A stretch of DNA of 64,000 nucleotides from Clusia tigrina. Taxonomy: Eukaryota; Arthropoda; Insecta; Diptera; Clusiidae. The stretch covers positions 351,478,425-351,542,424 of the forward strand of contig OV050030.1 of NCBI GenBank assembly GCA_920105625.2. The letters run 5' to 3'. This document shows, one piece after another, positions 9,949 to 23,585 of the stretch; the stretch's first letter is position 1, and every line of letters starts with the position of its first letter. Below the pieces are notes generated by a model. It did not search any database and was not told where the DNA came from. It saw only the letters and a list, made by a program, of their open reading frames with translations. Made by a program: the position numbers and the translations under genes.

Positions 9949-11990
9949 TTCCCAGAAATTGCCCTATATTTTTCTGGGTTTTTGGAACTGTAAAACTTCA
10001 AATCAAAATTAAGTTGTCCTTTACTGGCCTGACTGAATTATTCTGAATTATATGGCCGAGGTATTTTACCATGTCTGGTGCAAAGGTACGTTTTCTGAAT
10101 TTTAACCTGAAGCCTTCTTTTTTTATTGCTTCCAGAAATTTTGTTAAATGGTCAATGTATTCCAAAACGGACTTTGAAAATATAATAAGGTCATCTATCT
10201 AATTAACTGCAAAATCTCTAAGTTTGCATTTCCTTAATATGTTACTTAGCATTCTTTGAAATATTGCTGGTGGCGTTTTAAATCCAAAAGGTAGGACAGT
10301 CCATTGGAAATGACCTTCTTGTGTGACAAAACCTGCATTTTTTCTATCTTCAATACGTAGAGAGATTGACTAAAAATCCAATGTTGAACAAACTTTGGAA
10401 TTTCTTGTTTTTATCACTAGGTCCTCAATCAGTGGAAATGACTGAGCTTCAGGTACTACATCTTATTCAGATCCCTGAAATCTATACATAGTCTGGATTT
10501 TTTATTGTCTTCTTTTTTAAATGCCAAAGTCACTGGCGCAGCAAATGGACTGTATGATTCTTCTATAAGGTTGTTATCCAATAATTTTGCTATTTGCTCT
10601 TCAATCCCTCTGCACCTGTAAGGCCTCTTGCTACAATATTTGTCCACTAATAGGTCTATTCTTGTTTCATATTCCTTAACTGTGTAACATATTCATACTT
10701 ATCTTTTGCAAAAATTGATTTGTATTTATCAATTAGTTTTTTTATCTCCCATTTCTGATATTGATCTAAATGATTTATTCTTATTCAAAATTCTTTTCTT
10801 CTACATGCTCGTTAAAGTTTATTACATATTTTCCGTAAGTGTTACTTTTAGTTTTCATATCTGTTAATGCAGCAACTGTTTTTTTATGGTTGGAAATTTC
10901 CTCTACTTCTTCATTATTTTTATTACAAAAAATCTTATTTTTCTCTTAATAGAAAATATCTTTTTAAATACTTTTAAATTTTCACCCTAATTTAATCTGA
11001 ATATCTTTATCTTATCTAGTCCAATTAAAAATGCATATTGAAATTTGTTCGCATCTATTATGTAAACATAAAAACTTTTTCCCATTTCAAATATTTTTAC
11101 TTTATCAAAGTTGTCAAACCATTTGTTTTTTTACACCATTACTTGTTATTAAATTATTCTGATTTGAAATATTTGCTTTATTTTGTCTCAATTTTAATAA
11201 TTTTGAGTTTATTAAGAAAATATTAGATTCTGAATCATATACTCCAAATACTCTCATTATCGCTATTTCGGCTTCAATCACTGAATTATTAACATTTCTA
11301 ATTTGATTTGTTTTTTCTTTGTGACTTTCATTTGTTCTAAACCAGCATACTGATTCAGGGAGATAGTAATTTTTTTTTAGTCCATCACAAACAGCTTATG
11401 GTTTCTTATCTTCACCGTTTTCTTTATAGTCATTTGTATAATTTTTAATTCCATAACCTTTTCTATTTGGCAAGTGTTCTAACTTTCCAGTATCATTGAA
11501 TAAATCTTTTGTTTCCAGTATTTCTTCTCTGTTTATTCCGTCAGAAATGTAATATGGTAAACCAGCTGCAAGTATGTCAAGAAATGTTCCTTGATCTATT
11601 GTCCTTTTAACTTCAAGCAAAAGTTTTTCTTTCTTTAGTGCATATTCTAATACAGAACCAGTTTTGTGTGCCAGACTAAGCAGGATTCTTCCAGAAAAAC
11701 TTTAAAAATTTTAAATTTTTCTTCATTTCTTTTAATCTCTAATCTCTCACATTCTTTTTCAAAAACCGTTAACCACTCATGAGCTTACCTTTTCCACAAA
11801 TTTTTTCCATCACAAATTTTTGTGATAATTTCCTTAGACTTGGTCGTTCTTTATTACTTTTTTGATTGTTATTTATCATCTCAAAAGCCTTTGCCATTTG
11901 GTCTGCTATTGAATTTTCTGGCATGCTTATAATATTTTCATTTCTGTGTTCCAAAGTAATCTCTTCTATGTATACACCTCCAAACACCAC
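9949..11990 (-). pseudogene. Gypsy gag-protease-RT remnant
   Basis: Read right to left, short frames in several registers give a capsid-like part (GLPYYISDGINREEILE..., 11620-11400), a protease-like area near 11260, and RT from about 10800 to 9960. The RT portion has RPYRCRGIEEQIAKLL, FRDLNKM, GFKTPPAIFQRML and FLEAIKKEGF. The catalytic YIDD is destroyed here: the Tyr codon is TAG (near 10200), whereas the sister copy at 48650 still has YIDD. The number of stops and shifts makes it an old relic. RNase H and integrase are absent. Confidence 0.8.
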
Positions 11991-12003
11991 ATTTCCATCA
12001 TTA
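9949..12003 (-). mobile_element. Decayed Ty3/gypsy fragment, copy 1 (minus)
   Basis: Shared with the plus-strand copy at 46895-50570 (for example 11240-11390 equals the reverse complement of 46920-47072). It contains gag-, protease- and RT-like parts only. It is cut at its RT-distal end against the THAP scrap, and at its gag end by the (TA)n tract at 12004. No LTR is seen. Confidence 0.85.

Positions 12004-12071
<68 letters not shown>
12004..12071. repeat. (TA)n microsatellite
   Basis: An almost pure TA run directly before the first base of the LOA-2 element. A matching TA tract lies at its other end (17262-17503). Confidence 0.97.
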
Positions 12072-12073
<2 letters not shown>

Positions 12074-12382
12074 CCGGTAGAAAATCCTTCGACTGAACCC
12101 TCCCCGAAGGTACCGGCTGGTAATAGGACTACAATGGCATCAATTGTCTGATGGTGCTGGATCTAGCTAAGGTCAGGATGTAGCGCTCAGTGTTTGATTC
12201 TCCTTAATAGTACAGCATTGAGAAATACACTTTGACTATGGTTCGAAGGTAACGGCTGGATCAAGGTGTCACGCGACCCGTGCTGATGATCTGCCACGCT
12301 AGAGGTCCTTTTAATTAGTCTAGTCGTAAACGGAGCCCCCGAATTAAAGGCGCCCTTCGGTGGTAATAGCCTAGCTCGGATA

Positions 12383-13725
12383 TTGCGGATCTCTGTCCGA
12401 GTGGTCTTTATATTCTCCGCAAAAAGAATCTTCAAGAAGAAGCAAAAAATTAAAACAAAAATTCCGCGGGACATCACCGTAATTCAATTGGCAAATCAGA
12501 TGGAGCAAAGAATCCTTCATGAGCCAATGCTTGGTGGGATAAGATCACCCGCTAAGCCCAAATCAAATGCTGCTGCGGTCAATGAACGGAAATCTTCATC
12601 CGTGACAAAAACAGTGGGTGAAACCCCAGTGACAGTAGACGGGATGGGTGGTGCAGGAATTCGAAAACTTTCTTCCGATGATGTGCCATCCACTTCTGCT
12701 GCTGCCAGGGCAAAAATGGGACCAACTCAACAAACTCCCATCTAAACTAAGGAGAGATTGTTGACACTGAGAGTAAAACTGGGGGGCAAAGGGAGTAATC
12801 CATCCCGTCCTACCACCTCGGAGAAAATCTCCAGGATTGCCAAGAGAGGAATCCCTCTTCCTGATCGTGGTCAACGTGGGGGTTTGGATGACCCGAGAAG
12901 AAAGGAGCTAAGTGGAGCTGGAGTCAGATTGTACCTCACCTCCCCGTCTCAGGGTTTGCAACCAGATGATGCTTTTGCCAAGGCAAAGGAGCACAGGGTT
13001 GTGAAGGATTCGGCTGGCACAATATCACAAGAATCTGAAGAAAAGGGTACGAAACACCTTTTCTCCTAATCTTGACCCAGCCAAAAAGAGGAAGATGGCC
13101 ACACCGTCAGGCCCACCTAGTCGTGGAGGGTCCAAGGCAGCAGGTAGGTTCGCTAAGGTGGCGTCCGTCACCAAGGTGGCTATTGTTGCTGCGGACTATC
13201 CGAACACCATCCTGACTAGAGAGGAGCTGACAAGTGTTGAGCAGTTGTTGCTTGAAGGCTGGTTGATGAGTGGACCACAGAATTCTCCTTCGATGGTATC
13301 CACTTCAAGCTTCTCTGCATCCAAATTGGCTGAACACCAATTTCTGGAGAGTATGGAGTTGCAAGGACGAGGGCAACGGTCAGTTGTTGTCCGTAGAAAT
13401 AGATGATGGGTCCATGCTATTAATAAAGAGCTCGGGATATGCGTTGAACTACCGATTTAGAAAATCAAAGTCGGTTGTTCGAAACGTATTCAGGAAAAGC
13501 CCAAGGCAGAGGAAGTAAAGGAGACAAACATCCCACCACTGTCAGAGGTAACTAAGAGTAGTAGGCTTCCCCCAGCTGAACCGAAGACTGTGGCCCTGTT
13601 GAGATAGGGGCTGAGGCCGCATACTGTCCATCACTGGTACACAGTCTGAAGGATATCTCTATTGACGAGGAGGACGAAGATGAAATAACACCATCCCGTC
13701 ACAACCTGTCCCATAAGATGACGAG
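12383..13725 (+). pseudogene. LOA-2 ORF1 (DUF4780-like RNA-binding protein) remnant
   Basis: A broken first ORF in at least three frames (12383-12745, 12758-13069, 13095-13406 and shorter pieces). The early part is basic and Ser/Thr-rich. The later part, VAIVAADYPNTILTREEL (near 13170) followed by a FSFDGIHFKL-like stretch in another frame, resembles the beginning of the DUF4780-type domain found in ORF1 proteins of related fly elements. Such proteins are thought to bind the element RNA. At least five frame changes or stops are present. The assignment is by position and weak motif likeness. Confidence 0.6.
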
Positions 13726-13739
13726 GCTGAAAGTGGCTC

Positions 13740-16700
13740 AAGAAAACATCCATCATGCCAGAGCAGCCTCGGCTGTCATCGGGAGGGTGTTTGCCAAGAA
13801 CAACATGGGGCTGGCCCCTCATTCAAGAGCCATGGTGTTACAAATGTCAAATTAGGGGCCTTTCTAGTAAGTTTACAAAGGTAATATGGGATGCCAATGC
13901 TGAAGTTCCCCGCACCTGTATCCTGATTAGAAATGATATTAACTACTTTTGTCTTTCAGAATTCATGTCGCGAGATCTCACACCCATCATGGAAAAGTAC
14001 ATAGATGATGGGGTCTCTCGCCACATAGTCGTTGCATCGGCCTACTTTCCGGGAGATATGAATGACATCCCGGAAGAATTCTATAAGCTGGCGAGGCATT
14101 GCCTATCCAAAAGGATTCCACTTTTGGTGGGCTGTGACTCAAACACAGACAATACCTTACAGGGTAGCAGTGACACCAATAAACGGGGTGAGTCAGTTAT
14201 AAAATTTTTATTATCACTTAATTTATATATACTGAATAAGGGGAACACACCCACTTTTAGAAATGTAATTAAGGAGGAAGTTCTTGATCTGACTTTCTGT
14301 AGTCCAGAGCTAACTGATATTGTTAACAATTGGAAAGTTTCGGACGAACCCTCTCTGTCGGACCACATCATAATTGAGTTCGATATAGGAGGTATCGTCA
14401 CAAAAACGGCAGTTTTTAGAAATCCTAGGTATACTAACTGGGAATTCTTCGATAGTTCAGTGCATTCACTACTCTCATCCTCAAACATCCAAGGAATATA
14501 TAAAAATCCGATGGAGCTAGAGGAGGGTGCCAATGAGCTGTATGAAATCATTTCCGATTCCTATGTTTTATCTTGTCCTCTAAAAACCAAGAAAAACAGC
14601 AGGAATATTCCTTAGTGGAACTCTAGTCTGTCTACTAGACGTACTAAGGTCCGTAGGCTATTCATTCTAGCTAAGCGTACGGGGGACTGCGAAGAATATA
14701 AAAAAGAGTTGACGATCTATAACAAAGAGATCAGACAACCCAAAAGGACTAGCTTTAGATCCTTTTCTGAAAGTGTAGAATCGACTCCTGAAGTAGTACG
14801 ACTCCATAGAGCTCTTCCGAAAAACAAATTCGATTTAAAGCTGGCATTGAAATCTGAGGATGGGACGTTCACGGCAAATGAAGAGGATCGCACTCTCCTT
14901 TTGCTGCGTGTGCACTTTCCTGGGAGCTCGATCCAGTTACCGCCATCTTTGCAGATGGATGCTCTTCCTAGTAGAGCAAGCAAGATTGTCTGGAAGGTGG
15001 CCAAAGGAATTATAACTACTGAGAGGTTGAGATGAGCCATCAGCGCTTTTCAGCCATATACTCGTAAATCGCCGGGTGCGGATGGTATTTTGCCGATCCT
15101 TCTCCAAAGGAGTCGTGAGGCACTGATTCCGCGCCTGGTAAATATCACTAGGGCAAATCTTGCTTTTGGGTACATGCCGGAAGCATGGCGCACAGCTAAA
15201 GTGGTATTTATACCCAAGGTAGGCAAGAAGGATATGGCCCATCCCAAATCCTTCAGGCCTATCAGTTTGACATCCTTTGTACAAACAGTAATGGAGAAAA
15301 TAGTTAATATACATCTCCTAATATACACCGTATTGAAAAGGGAGCCTTTACATCGTTGTCAGTTTGCATATATTGCGGGAAAATCGACTGAAACCGCATT
15401 ATACCATCTGACTGATTTTATTCAGGCAGCACTGGATAAAAAAGAAATAGCACTTTGTGTCTTTCTCGATATTGAGGGGGCTTTTGACAACACTCCTCAT
15501 GAATATATGATTAGGGCTCTTAACAATAGAGGAATAGATAATATCACTTCCAATTGGATACGAGCTTTACTCAACAGTAGACTGACTGAAGCTGAAGCAG
15601 GTGATAAAACTGTTAAAGTCAAACTCAATAAAGGATGTCCGCAGGGTGCGGTATTATCACCCATTTTGTGGAGCATATTTGATGATCTTCTGGTAAAACT
15701 CACAAATATTGGCATATCGTGTCAAGGATATGCGGACGATATTGTGATTATAGCTAGAGGAAAATCTGAATCCACTCTTTCTGATATTATCGAGCAGGTA
15801 GTGAATGGTGCAGGGGAGCAGGATTGAAAATCAATGCCTCAAAGACCACCATTGTGCCGTTCACTAGAAAAAGATCTTTACCATACTCGTACATGAAACC
15901 TATTCTTCTAAATGGTACACAGGTCGATATTAGCTCTGAGACCAAATACCTCGGAGTTATTTTCGACAAAAAGTTATTGTGGAAGACTCATCTGACAGCA
16001 ACCACCAAGAGGGCTTCCTCAATGATATGCAGACGACTTGCTGGTAAATCTTGGGGATGTAACCCAAAAATCGTTCGCTGGATGTATACCATGATGGTGA
16101 GACCAATCATCACCTATGGTTCTGTAGCCTGGTCAAATAGAGTCAGACGTAAGGGAGCGAAATCTGCATTAACTAAAGTACAACGCCTTGCCTGTCTTGT
16201 TATCACTGGAGCTATGCGCATCTATCCAACAGCAGCAATGGAAGTTATACTAGATCTAACACCCTTACTTCAAGTAATTCAAGACTCTGCTAGGTAATCT
16301 ATTACCAGAATACAAGAAATTATTTTGAGAGAATCAAATTACACCCAAAACACTCGTATATGGGGTAAAAATTTTACTCAAGAATACGGTATACTAAAAT
16401 CTCACAAGGAATTTATGCCAAGAAAATTCAATTTTGCACACAAATACTGTACATGAGTTGCAAAAAAGAATGGAAAGGTCTAACTGAGACGTATACAATT
16501 AGAGAAAATTCTCTCTTATGGTATATTGACGGTTCTAAGACAATGGACGGAACTGGGGCAGGAGTATTTGGGCCTAGAACCAACTACTGGGAACCAATGG
16601 GTTCTTTTCCAAGCATTTTTCAACCGGAAATTCACGCTATTGAAAGATGTGCCCAGATCAAAATTGGAGTAGAGGGAAATGAGAAGGCTGATAGCTTAGC

Positions 16701-17175
16701 TAGGAAGGTTGCTGCCTCTCACTGCGACGGCCCTGAACCCTTCTGTGGACTATCATCCAATACCATTGGAGGTCTGCTGAAGAAATGTACAGATGCAAAA
16801 AGAAGTCAAACCTGGAAAACTCTTCCGGGAGTAAGACAGTCCAAAGCTCTTCTGGGAGATTTTAATCCTAAAAGAGCTAAGAAGTTAATAAATATGCCTA
16901 GGGGTAAATTAAGAATCATCATAGGCATTTTAAGCGGACATTGTAGACTCAAATACCATTTGAACAAGTTGGGTATATCTTCAGATGCCATCTGTCGATT
17001 CTGTGGAGAAAGTGACGAAACCTTACTGCACCTGATCACAGACTGCGGACCATTGGCACACAAAAGACACAGGTGTTTTGGAGAATATATCTTAGATATG
17101 AGCAAGATCCCTCATCTTGATTCCTCCAAAATATATGAATTCCTGTCGGAAATTAACCTGACAGAAGATTTATAG
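13740..17175 (+). pseudogene. LOA-2 ORF2: endonuclease, RT, RNase H, zinc cluster
   Basis: The apurinic-type endonuclease runs from 13745 to 14400: LIQEPW, the ADAN-equivalent GCDSNTDN, a degenerate RNHTT region, LDLTF and the catalytic SDH. RT is at 15040-16300: KSPGADGILP, FLDIEGAFDNT, CPQGAVLSP, the catalytic YADDIVI and KYLGVIFDKKL. RNase H is at 16500-16700: WYIDGSKTMDGTGAG and FQPEIHAIER, then directly VEGNEKADSLAR. About 80 residues including the DSQ motif are missing near 16665, an internal deletion. The C-terminal cluster CRFCGESDETLLHLITDC is at 16990. Frameshifts at 13820, 14615 and 15040-15060 (including a stop), 15825 and 16297-16450 make it a pseudogene. Confidence 0.88.
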
Positions 17176-17256
17176 ATGAGACTATCCTCATCTTTCAAAT
17201 AAATAGGGGCATCACAATAGATCTGTCAGGTCGCAGTATATAACACCCTTAAATAT

Positions 17257-18168
<912 letters not shown>

Positions 18169-18948
18169 TGTTATTGAAACTGTTGTTATTTGTGAGAATA
18201 CATTAAAAACGTTGAATTCTCTTTTGACCGGAAATTTCCTAATCTTAGCCTCCCTCTGTTCCAAGGTGAATTTACTTACATGGTGGCTGCAAGAGCAAAT
18301 TTTTTTTAATCAATTTTCCTTCAGTAGCTGTCAAAATTGAATGTTTGAAAAATGCGACCAAAACAAATATGAAAAAAACTGCAAATTGAAACATTAAAAT
18401 ATTAAAAACCAAACTATATGTAAAGGAAAAGAATCGTTTTTCCGTGTACCCAAAAATGAGTATTTCCGACAACAGTGGGTGCATGTGTGTGGTGTTAATT
18501 CTAAAAAACGGCAGTTATTTGTGAAGACCATTTTTTGCCCAGTGATTTCATAAATGGTCCTGGAGATGTGTATGCAATAAAATGATTGCTGCCAAGTGCT
18601 GTGCCTTCTTACTCCATTCCCAGTGTGAATATGCAGTATAGCTGTTCATAGATAGTTGACGGTACTGGTGTTGTTAATTCCTCCACGCAAACTGAGTAAG
18701 TTTAATTATTTAAAGAATATTTGATATTAAGAGTTGATATGATTATTTATGAGATATTAATGTTTTAGTGGTTTTAGCACTAAAAGAATCGGCAACCGAG
18801 TAATAAACCAACTGAACGGTATATAAACATTTTGGAGACACCGGCGAGATTCTCAAGGAAGACAACCAGAAGTAACTCAAGAAGGATATCAAGGAATATC
18901 CTAACTCTGCACACAGAGTTCCAACTTTAATCGCCTTTATCATTCAGC

Positions 18949-19890
18949 ATGGCGCATCACCAAGAAACAATTGAGCAATTGGACCAGTTGATCAGAACAC
19001 AGTATGAAGTAGAGCAAATGGTGAGCAAATTTAAGAAAGATCCCCAAGGCCGCCAAACTATCGAATATGCCGGTAAACGAATGAAGACTCCAAAGGAGGA
19101 ATGGTCTATCTTCGAACATCAACATCATTTCGTACTCGAGCTGTACGAAGTAAATCATGAGTACTTCAAACTGGAATATAGGGCAGCATAGCAAACCTCT
19201 TCGACTGGTTGTTCACCAAATTACAACACATCATCATTGAGGATGGAGAGAAGCGTAAAATTCCAGTGCAAATTGAAGTTCCAGTCCACGTCCATTAAGG
19301 AGGCTCTAACTGCAAGGACAACAGACAGCGAGGAAGGCGATGGACTCATAGTCCTAGTACGGTAGCAAAAGGCGTTGGTGCGTTCAATTTCTCGCGTCAT
19401 TGGGGATGTGCACTCGAAATATGATCAGTCGCATCCGCCCGTATAGTATGATATCAGAACGCTATTATTAATATGTTACCACAATAATCTGGTACAAAAT
19501 AACCAATGGATATGGCAACGAACACACCTGGCAGAAATTGATGGTTATGATGCGAAAAATTTCCACGACACCGAAGATGCGCTTTAAAACCTAATCATTA
19601 AGTTACGGCACCATATTCCAGACAGTACACCGAACAACTCCATGCAAGCACCAACCTTTTGCACGTTCGCAATTCTTGGCCAAAACGCCGCATCAGCGTT
19701 TTGATATAATTAAAGAACACAAGCTATCTGCGAATTTTATGAAAAATGGTCATACGTCGAAAACTTATTCAATGAGAGGATGCACCAAATGCAACAAGAA
19801 GCACAGCTCATTTTGATCCACAGCTAGCTAAGGTCCCATCCAATAACTCGTGTCAATCCAGTCAAGGGTCATCTCAGACACTCACAACAT
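18949..19890 (+). pseudogene. gag: roo-like copy A gag remnant
   Basis: It starts with a good ATG and 80 codons of clean N-terminus: coiled-coil-like helices and an EYAGKRMKTPKEEW motif, ending at a TAG (19189-19191) where copy B still reads Ser. Downstream gag continues in shifted frames (SSLRMERSVK-like stretch, later capsid scraps to about 19880). BEL Gag would be about 400 residues or more, so only the beginning is readable. Copy B lacks exactly the part of gag preceding 19050. Confidence 0.7.
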
Positions 19891-19894
19891 TCGT

Positions 19895-20000
19895 ATATTT
19901 ATTTATTTATTTATTAATAATCTAATTACAATTAAAATTATAATTAAACAAAAGCACTAGCTGCCAGGGCTATCGGCTGAAATAGCTATACAGGTGTCAT
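19895..20000. repeat. Small insertion shared by both roo-like copies
   Basis: TATTTATTTATTTATTAATAATC followed by CAAAAGCACTAGCTGCCAGG and GCTATCGGCT interrupts the gag-protease region. The same insertion occurs at 52505-52620, so it predates the split of the two copies. The origin is unknown; it may be the tail of a small non-LTR or SINE element. Confidence 0.55.
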
Positions 20001-20047
20001 AGAAAAACCTGTCAATCATGCGGGCAAGAAACATGTGCTGTTGAGCA

Positions 20048-20693
20048 ATGCTGTCTGAAAAATCAAGAGTATCCATGGAAATGAATTGCAATGCCGTGCA
20101 ATTTTGGACGGTGGGTCGCAGACAAACTACATTACGAACAGGTTGGCAAAGAAACTCGGATTACCAATACAATACAATCCGCAGTACTTTGATGGAATTG
20201 GGGAAATTTAACAGCGCGCTACTAATCGGGCCAACATTGCAACGATTTTACGCCATCGAATGTAAATTACAAAGGAACCCCGTCATCAAAATGCAGTATA
20301 CGGCCTTCATGGAGGAATACCTGCGGCTAGGTCATGGAAGAAGTTAACGGAAACATAGACCTACCCCACTGCTTCTTACCTCACCACTGCGTTCTGAAGT
20401 TAGGCAGCACCACCACAAAGTTGCGAGTCGTTTTCAAAGCATCAATCAAGACTTCAATAAATGTATCATTCAACAATGTTCTACTACAATGAACAGAACT
20501 TCAAGAATAACTATTTACGGTTCTTTTGAGATGTCGAGGACTCAAATATGTTTTTACAACAGATATCGAAAAAATGTATCGACAAATCATCATGAACGAT
20601 GCTCACTAAAAGCATCAACTAAACTTGTGGAGAAACAGGCCAAGCGAACCTCTGAAAAGCTATCAATTAAACACAGTGACTTATGGAGTCACA
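20048..20693 (+). pseudogene. pol: roo-like copy A protease-RT remnant
   Basis: Fragments in changing frames: a protease-like DGGSQTNYI region near 20100 (clearer in copy B) and a QYFDGIGE-like stretch, then a jump to the RT N-terminus (FYAIECKLQRNP..., 20235), LPHCFLPHHCVLK and RLRVVFKAS, ending in ADIEKMYR-like sequence near 20560. The jump at about 20200 is an internal deletion also present in copy B at the same place. Sequence homologous to the catalytic YVDD region of copy B is missing because the element is cut at about 20693. Confidence 0.75.
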
Positions 20694-20740
20694 TTTTTAG
20701 AGCAATACGTTTGAGTCTATTTTATTTAACTAATTGTTAG

Positions 20741-20743
<3 letters not shown>

Positions 20744-20824
<81 letters not shown>

Positions 20825-20830
20825 TATATC
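20744..20830. repeat. (TA)n microsatellite
   Basis: A TA run that closes the truncated roo-like copy A, about 50 bp after the last shared base. Confidence 0.95.
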
Positions 20831-22044
20831 GTACTCGATGGGTCGTGCAGTATCTTCCTGATTCCTTTTTCTGCGTTTTTAGTTTGGCATCTTATTCAAC
20901 TGAATGCCAAGAAGGCTCATCCAGAAATTGTTTTCGTTAAATGCACTTCACTTCCTAATTTTCATAATCTATGGGAATCCTATATTTTTTATTTTCGATT
21001 TATTTATAAGATCTTTATATTCGAATTTTTTACCACTTACAAAAAAAACGCACACCACGACCAGATACCGACCGACACACGACAAGATTTTCAAAAGAAT
21101 AGCCCAGTTTTTTTTCTCTCACCGCCTTAAATCACTTTCTTTTCACCTCCTCATCCCCGTTATTTTTGCAACTTCTGGGATTCCTCTGCTATTCCACCAT
21201 TGACCCTTTCAGGGGTCAAGCCGGTCAGTTAACTCACTTCAAATTTCGACTAGTCTGAGGCAGCGGTCTCTCTACCTCAAAATTGTCACTATACTTTGAC
21301 TGGCCGCATTCACCAGAAAAACGGACAAATGGCAACAAGAAAAAGAAGGGGAGAAGCAAAAGAGAAACAATCAAAAATACAACCGGTGGCGACTAAAAAA
21401 CACGATCGAAACAACACACTCGGGTTGCCAGGATTACAAACTCCGCCGGAACACGAGTGGAAGCATCGACTTACATTTTATGCTCTACCCTGAGCTGGCC
21501 GGGCAACTATACATACATATATATAAACATATAACTTAACAATATTTGTTTTTCAGAACCACCACACCGAATATGAAATTTCTTAACCTAACCCTATTTT
21601 TATTTTGTCTTCCCAGCCATTCGACTCAAAGATCAACCTTCACCAATGTACTCAACTAAGACGCTAGTCTACACACATATACCGTATCGTATAAACAGGA
21701 ACACCTTTAATTCTTTTATTTTATGAAACACATAGTACTCATTTCCCTTTTCAGATTTTAACTCAGACCACCCAACTTCTGGACATCCACACCAATGAAG
21801 CAGATTTGGGAGTTAGTTCTTTTATATGTATTGTTACAATACATAAGCTCCCTATAACTCTCCTTCACCTAATTACTAACCATTGCTACCTCATTTCTTA
21901 CGGGCGCCAACATGTGCCACGCCCACAACCCCGAGATTAAGAGACACGTGCTCTAACCTCTTTAAATTTTTCGCGTGGAATACTTCCAACAACCCACGCA
22001 AATTTTCCAGTGGGTACTAAAAGTTCCCCAAGGCCTTCACCAAT
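20831..22044. other. No recognised gene; short frames only
   Basis: About 1.2 kb with short open stretches, the longest being a basic 65-codon frame at 21296-21493 (TRKRRGEAKEKQ...) without known motif. Several pyrimidine-tract/AG sites (near 21556, 21616 and 21756) resemble splice acceptors but no exon set is evident. Confidence 0.5.
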
Positions 22045-22906
22045 TTAACCTATGGTTTTAACTCTTTCTAACCACTTCCCCTTATCAAACACATCATTCT
22101 GCATCCCAAAAACGTGATCTATTACTCCTCGCAATCCCTTAATTATTCGAATATAATTTATCATTTTGCCAGTACAATTGCTTCTGTCGAAGCATATCGG
22201 CTGATCTGTAAGTAGCACAGTTGGATAATCAGTCGCAATCAATTTAGGTTTATTCACTATATTCACATTATTTTTATATGATGCCCCTTCGGAAGGTTTT
22301 GTCTTTGATCCATTCGAATGGCTGCAGCAGCACCATTACTGTTTGAAACTAAAGATAAAGATTTATCAGCTGATTTTATGGAGTCACTTTGACTAGTGGC
22401 TTCTCTACTCTCTTCACTATGGTCATTAAGGCTCACATTTTGTGAGAGGGGAGCGCCTACTAAATCGGTAACAAACATATCTATTGAGTCCAAAGAAGAT
22501 TGTTTTCGCAACTTTGACTTATTTTTGTTTTACCCATTTCAGCCATAACACTACCGTCATCAGAATTATCGTCTAGCAGTCTTTCAAAAACATCTTGATC
22601 CATTGAGGACAAGTCCTCATCGTCATGACTTGTTGGCTTATTGTCAGAAATTTGCTCTTCGCCACTTGAATTATAATTGATTGTATTCTCCTCTTCAATC
22701 CTAACTTGTGAGTTGCCACTTCCCCTACCTTCTTCTCTTTTTTCATCTACCGTATTTTGGGGCTCCTTCTCCAACTTTGCAGCTGCTAGGCTACTTTCCT
22801 GCGCCGGTGATTGCTGCATGGGTCTCATTGCATCACTAATGAGCTTCATCAGCTCTAAATGGTTCGCCAGAACCGTTTGCCTTACTTTCCCAATGTCCAC
22901 CTTCAT
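22045..22906 (-). pseudogene. Unidentified broken coding region
   Basis: Three overlapping frames follow each other in order on the minus strand (22906-22481, 22511-22263, 22266-22045), which suggests one coding sequence with two frameshifts, about 285 codons. The first part is acidic and Ser-rich, with an early MKLISDAMRPMQQSP and a stretch rich in Asp/Glu. The last part is more conserved in look (DYPTVLLTDQPICFDRSNC, KWLERVKTIG) and may extend below 22045 in the same sense. I do not recognise the family. Ideas are a retroelement Gag-like or nuclear protein remnant; neither is supported by a motif. It lies next to, and in the same orientation as, BEL-2 but outside its LTR. Confidence 0.45.
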
Positions 22907-22919
22907 CGCCGCCCGATAA

Positions 22920-23226
22920 CTATACTCACTCTCTAATATTAATAAATTAAAGGCTAACCGGTATTCCGTATTCCGCTGACATGTTTATTCTGAACAACAA
23001 AAAGAAAAAACAAACTAAACTATCACTCTCTGTCTTTTCTTCGCCTACTTCTCAAGTGCATCGCCTGCCTTCCACTACCTATATATGTCGATGCCCACTC
23101 TTTATCTTACAGGTGCCATCCTATACATCAAAAGAATAATATATGTATATCACAAATTATCAATATAAATTCTTACAAATGTGTTACTAATTTTTAAATA
23201 TATACATACAACAGAAATATATTACT
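22920..23226. other. AT-rich spacer before BEL-2
   Basis: About 300 bp without a frame or repeat that I can place. Confidence 0.5.
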
Positions 23227-23231
23227 ATAAA

Positions 23232-23472
23232 TGTGCAGGTTTGCATAGTATCGGGGTTTTTATTCAAATGACGTATTAGATATTTGCGAAGGTTTGTTTT
23301 TGTAAAATGAAAAGATTTTTTTTCTTTAATTATTACACTAATGAAATGTATAAGTTATGAATATATAACACTAATACGTGTGGAGAGAACAACGACTAGC
23401 AGAAAACTAAGCTCGGCTCTTTCTTGTCATTTTGCTCTCTTTCTCTCTCTCTTCTTTGATGGAGTTCGAACA
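23232..23472 (-). repeat. 3' LTR of BEL-2
   Basis: TG...CA repeat of 241 bp, homologous to 36682-36906 with several indels. A purine-rich GGGGGCGGCA on the minus strand (23473-23482) is the likely polypurine tract. Confidence 0.85.
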
Positions 23473-23585
23473 TGCCGCCCCCATGCTGGGACCAGCATAG
23501 ATTTCCATTCGCTTCGGCATGGTGTAACGCTTGCCTAGAAGGGAGTGTGTGCAAAGTGCTATTTGGTTGCTAAAGAAAGGAACGA

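Larger units (their letters stand above)
12072..17250 (+). mobile_element. LOA-type non-LTR retrotransposon LOA-2 inside (TA)n
   Basis: About 5.2 kb long, apparently full length: a 5' UTR of about 300 bp, ORF1 and ORF2 with endonuclease, RT, RNase H and terminal zinc cluster, and a short 3' UTR (17176-17250). The 5' UTR begins directly after TA repeats, and the 3' UTR runs into ATCTATCTATCT and then TA repeats. It is coded on the plus strand and has many frame breaks. Confidence 0.85.
18169..20693 (+). mobile_element. roo-like BEL/Pao copy A, truncated
   Basis: The sister of the longer copy at 51381-57680. Sequence shared with it starts at about 18169-18172 and ends abruptly near 20693 in the RT, where a short AT-rich stretch and a (TA)n tract follow. 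The 5' part (18169-18829) may be the 5' LTR: TG near 18169, TATAAACA at 18822-18829, then a primer-site-like TTGGAGACACCGG. The first gag codons are intact at 18949. Confidence 0.75.

Noticed and set aside
21296..21493. Small basic host gene
   Set aside because: A 65-codon frame without motif, homologous copy or clear splice context; likely chance.
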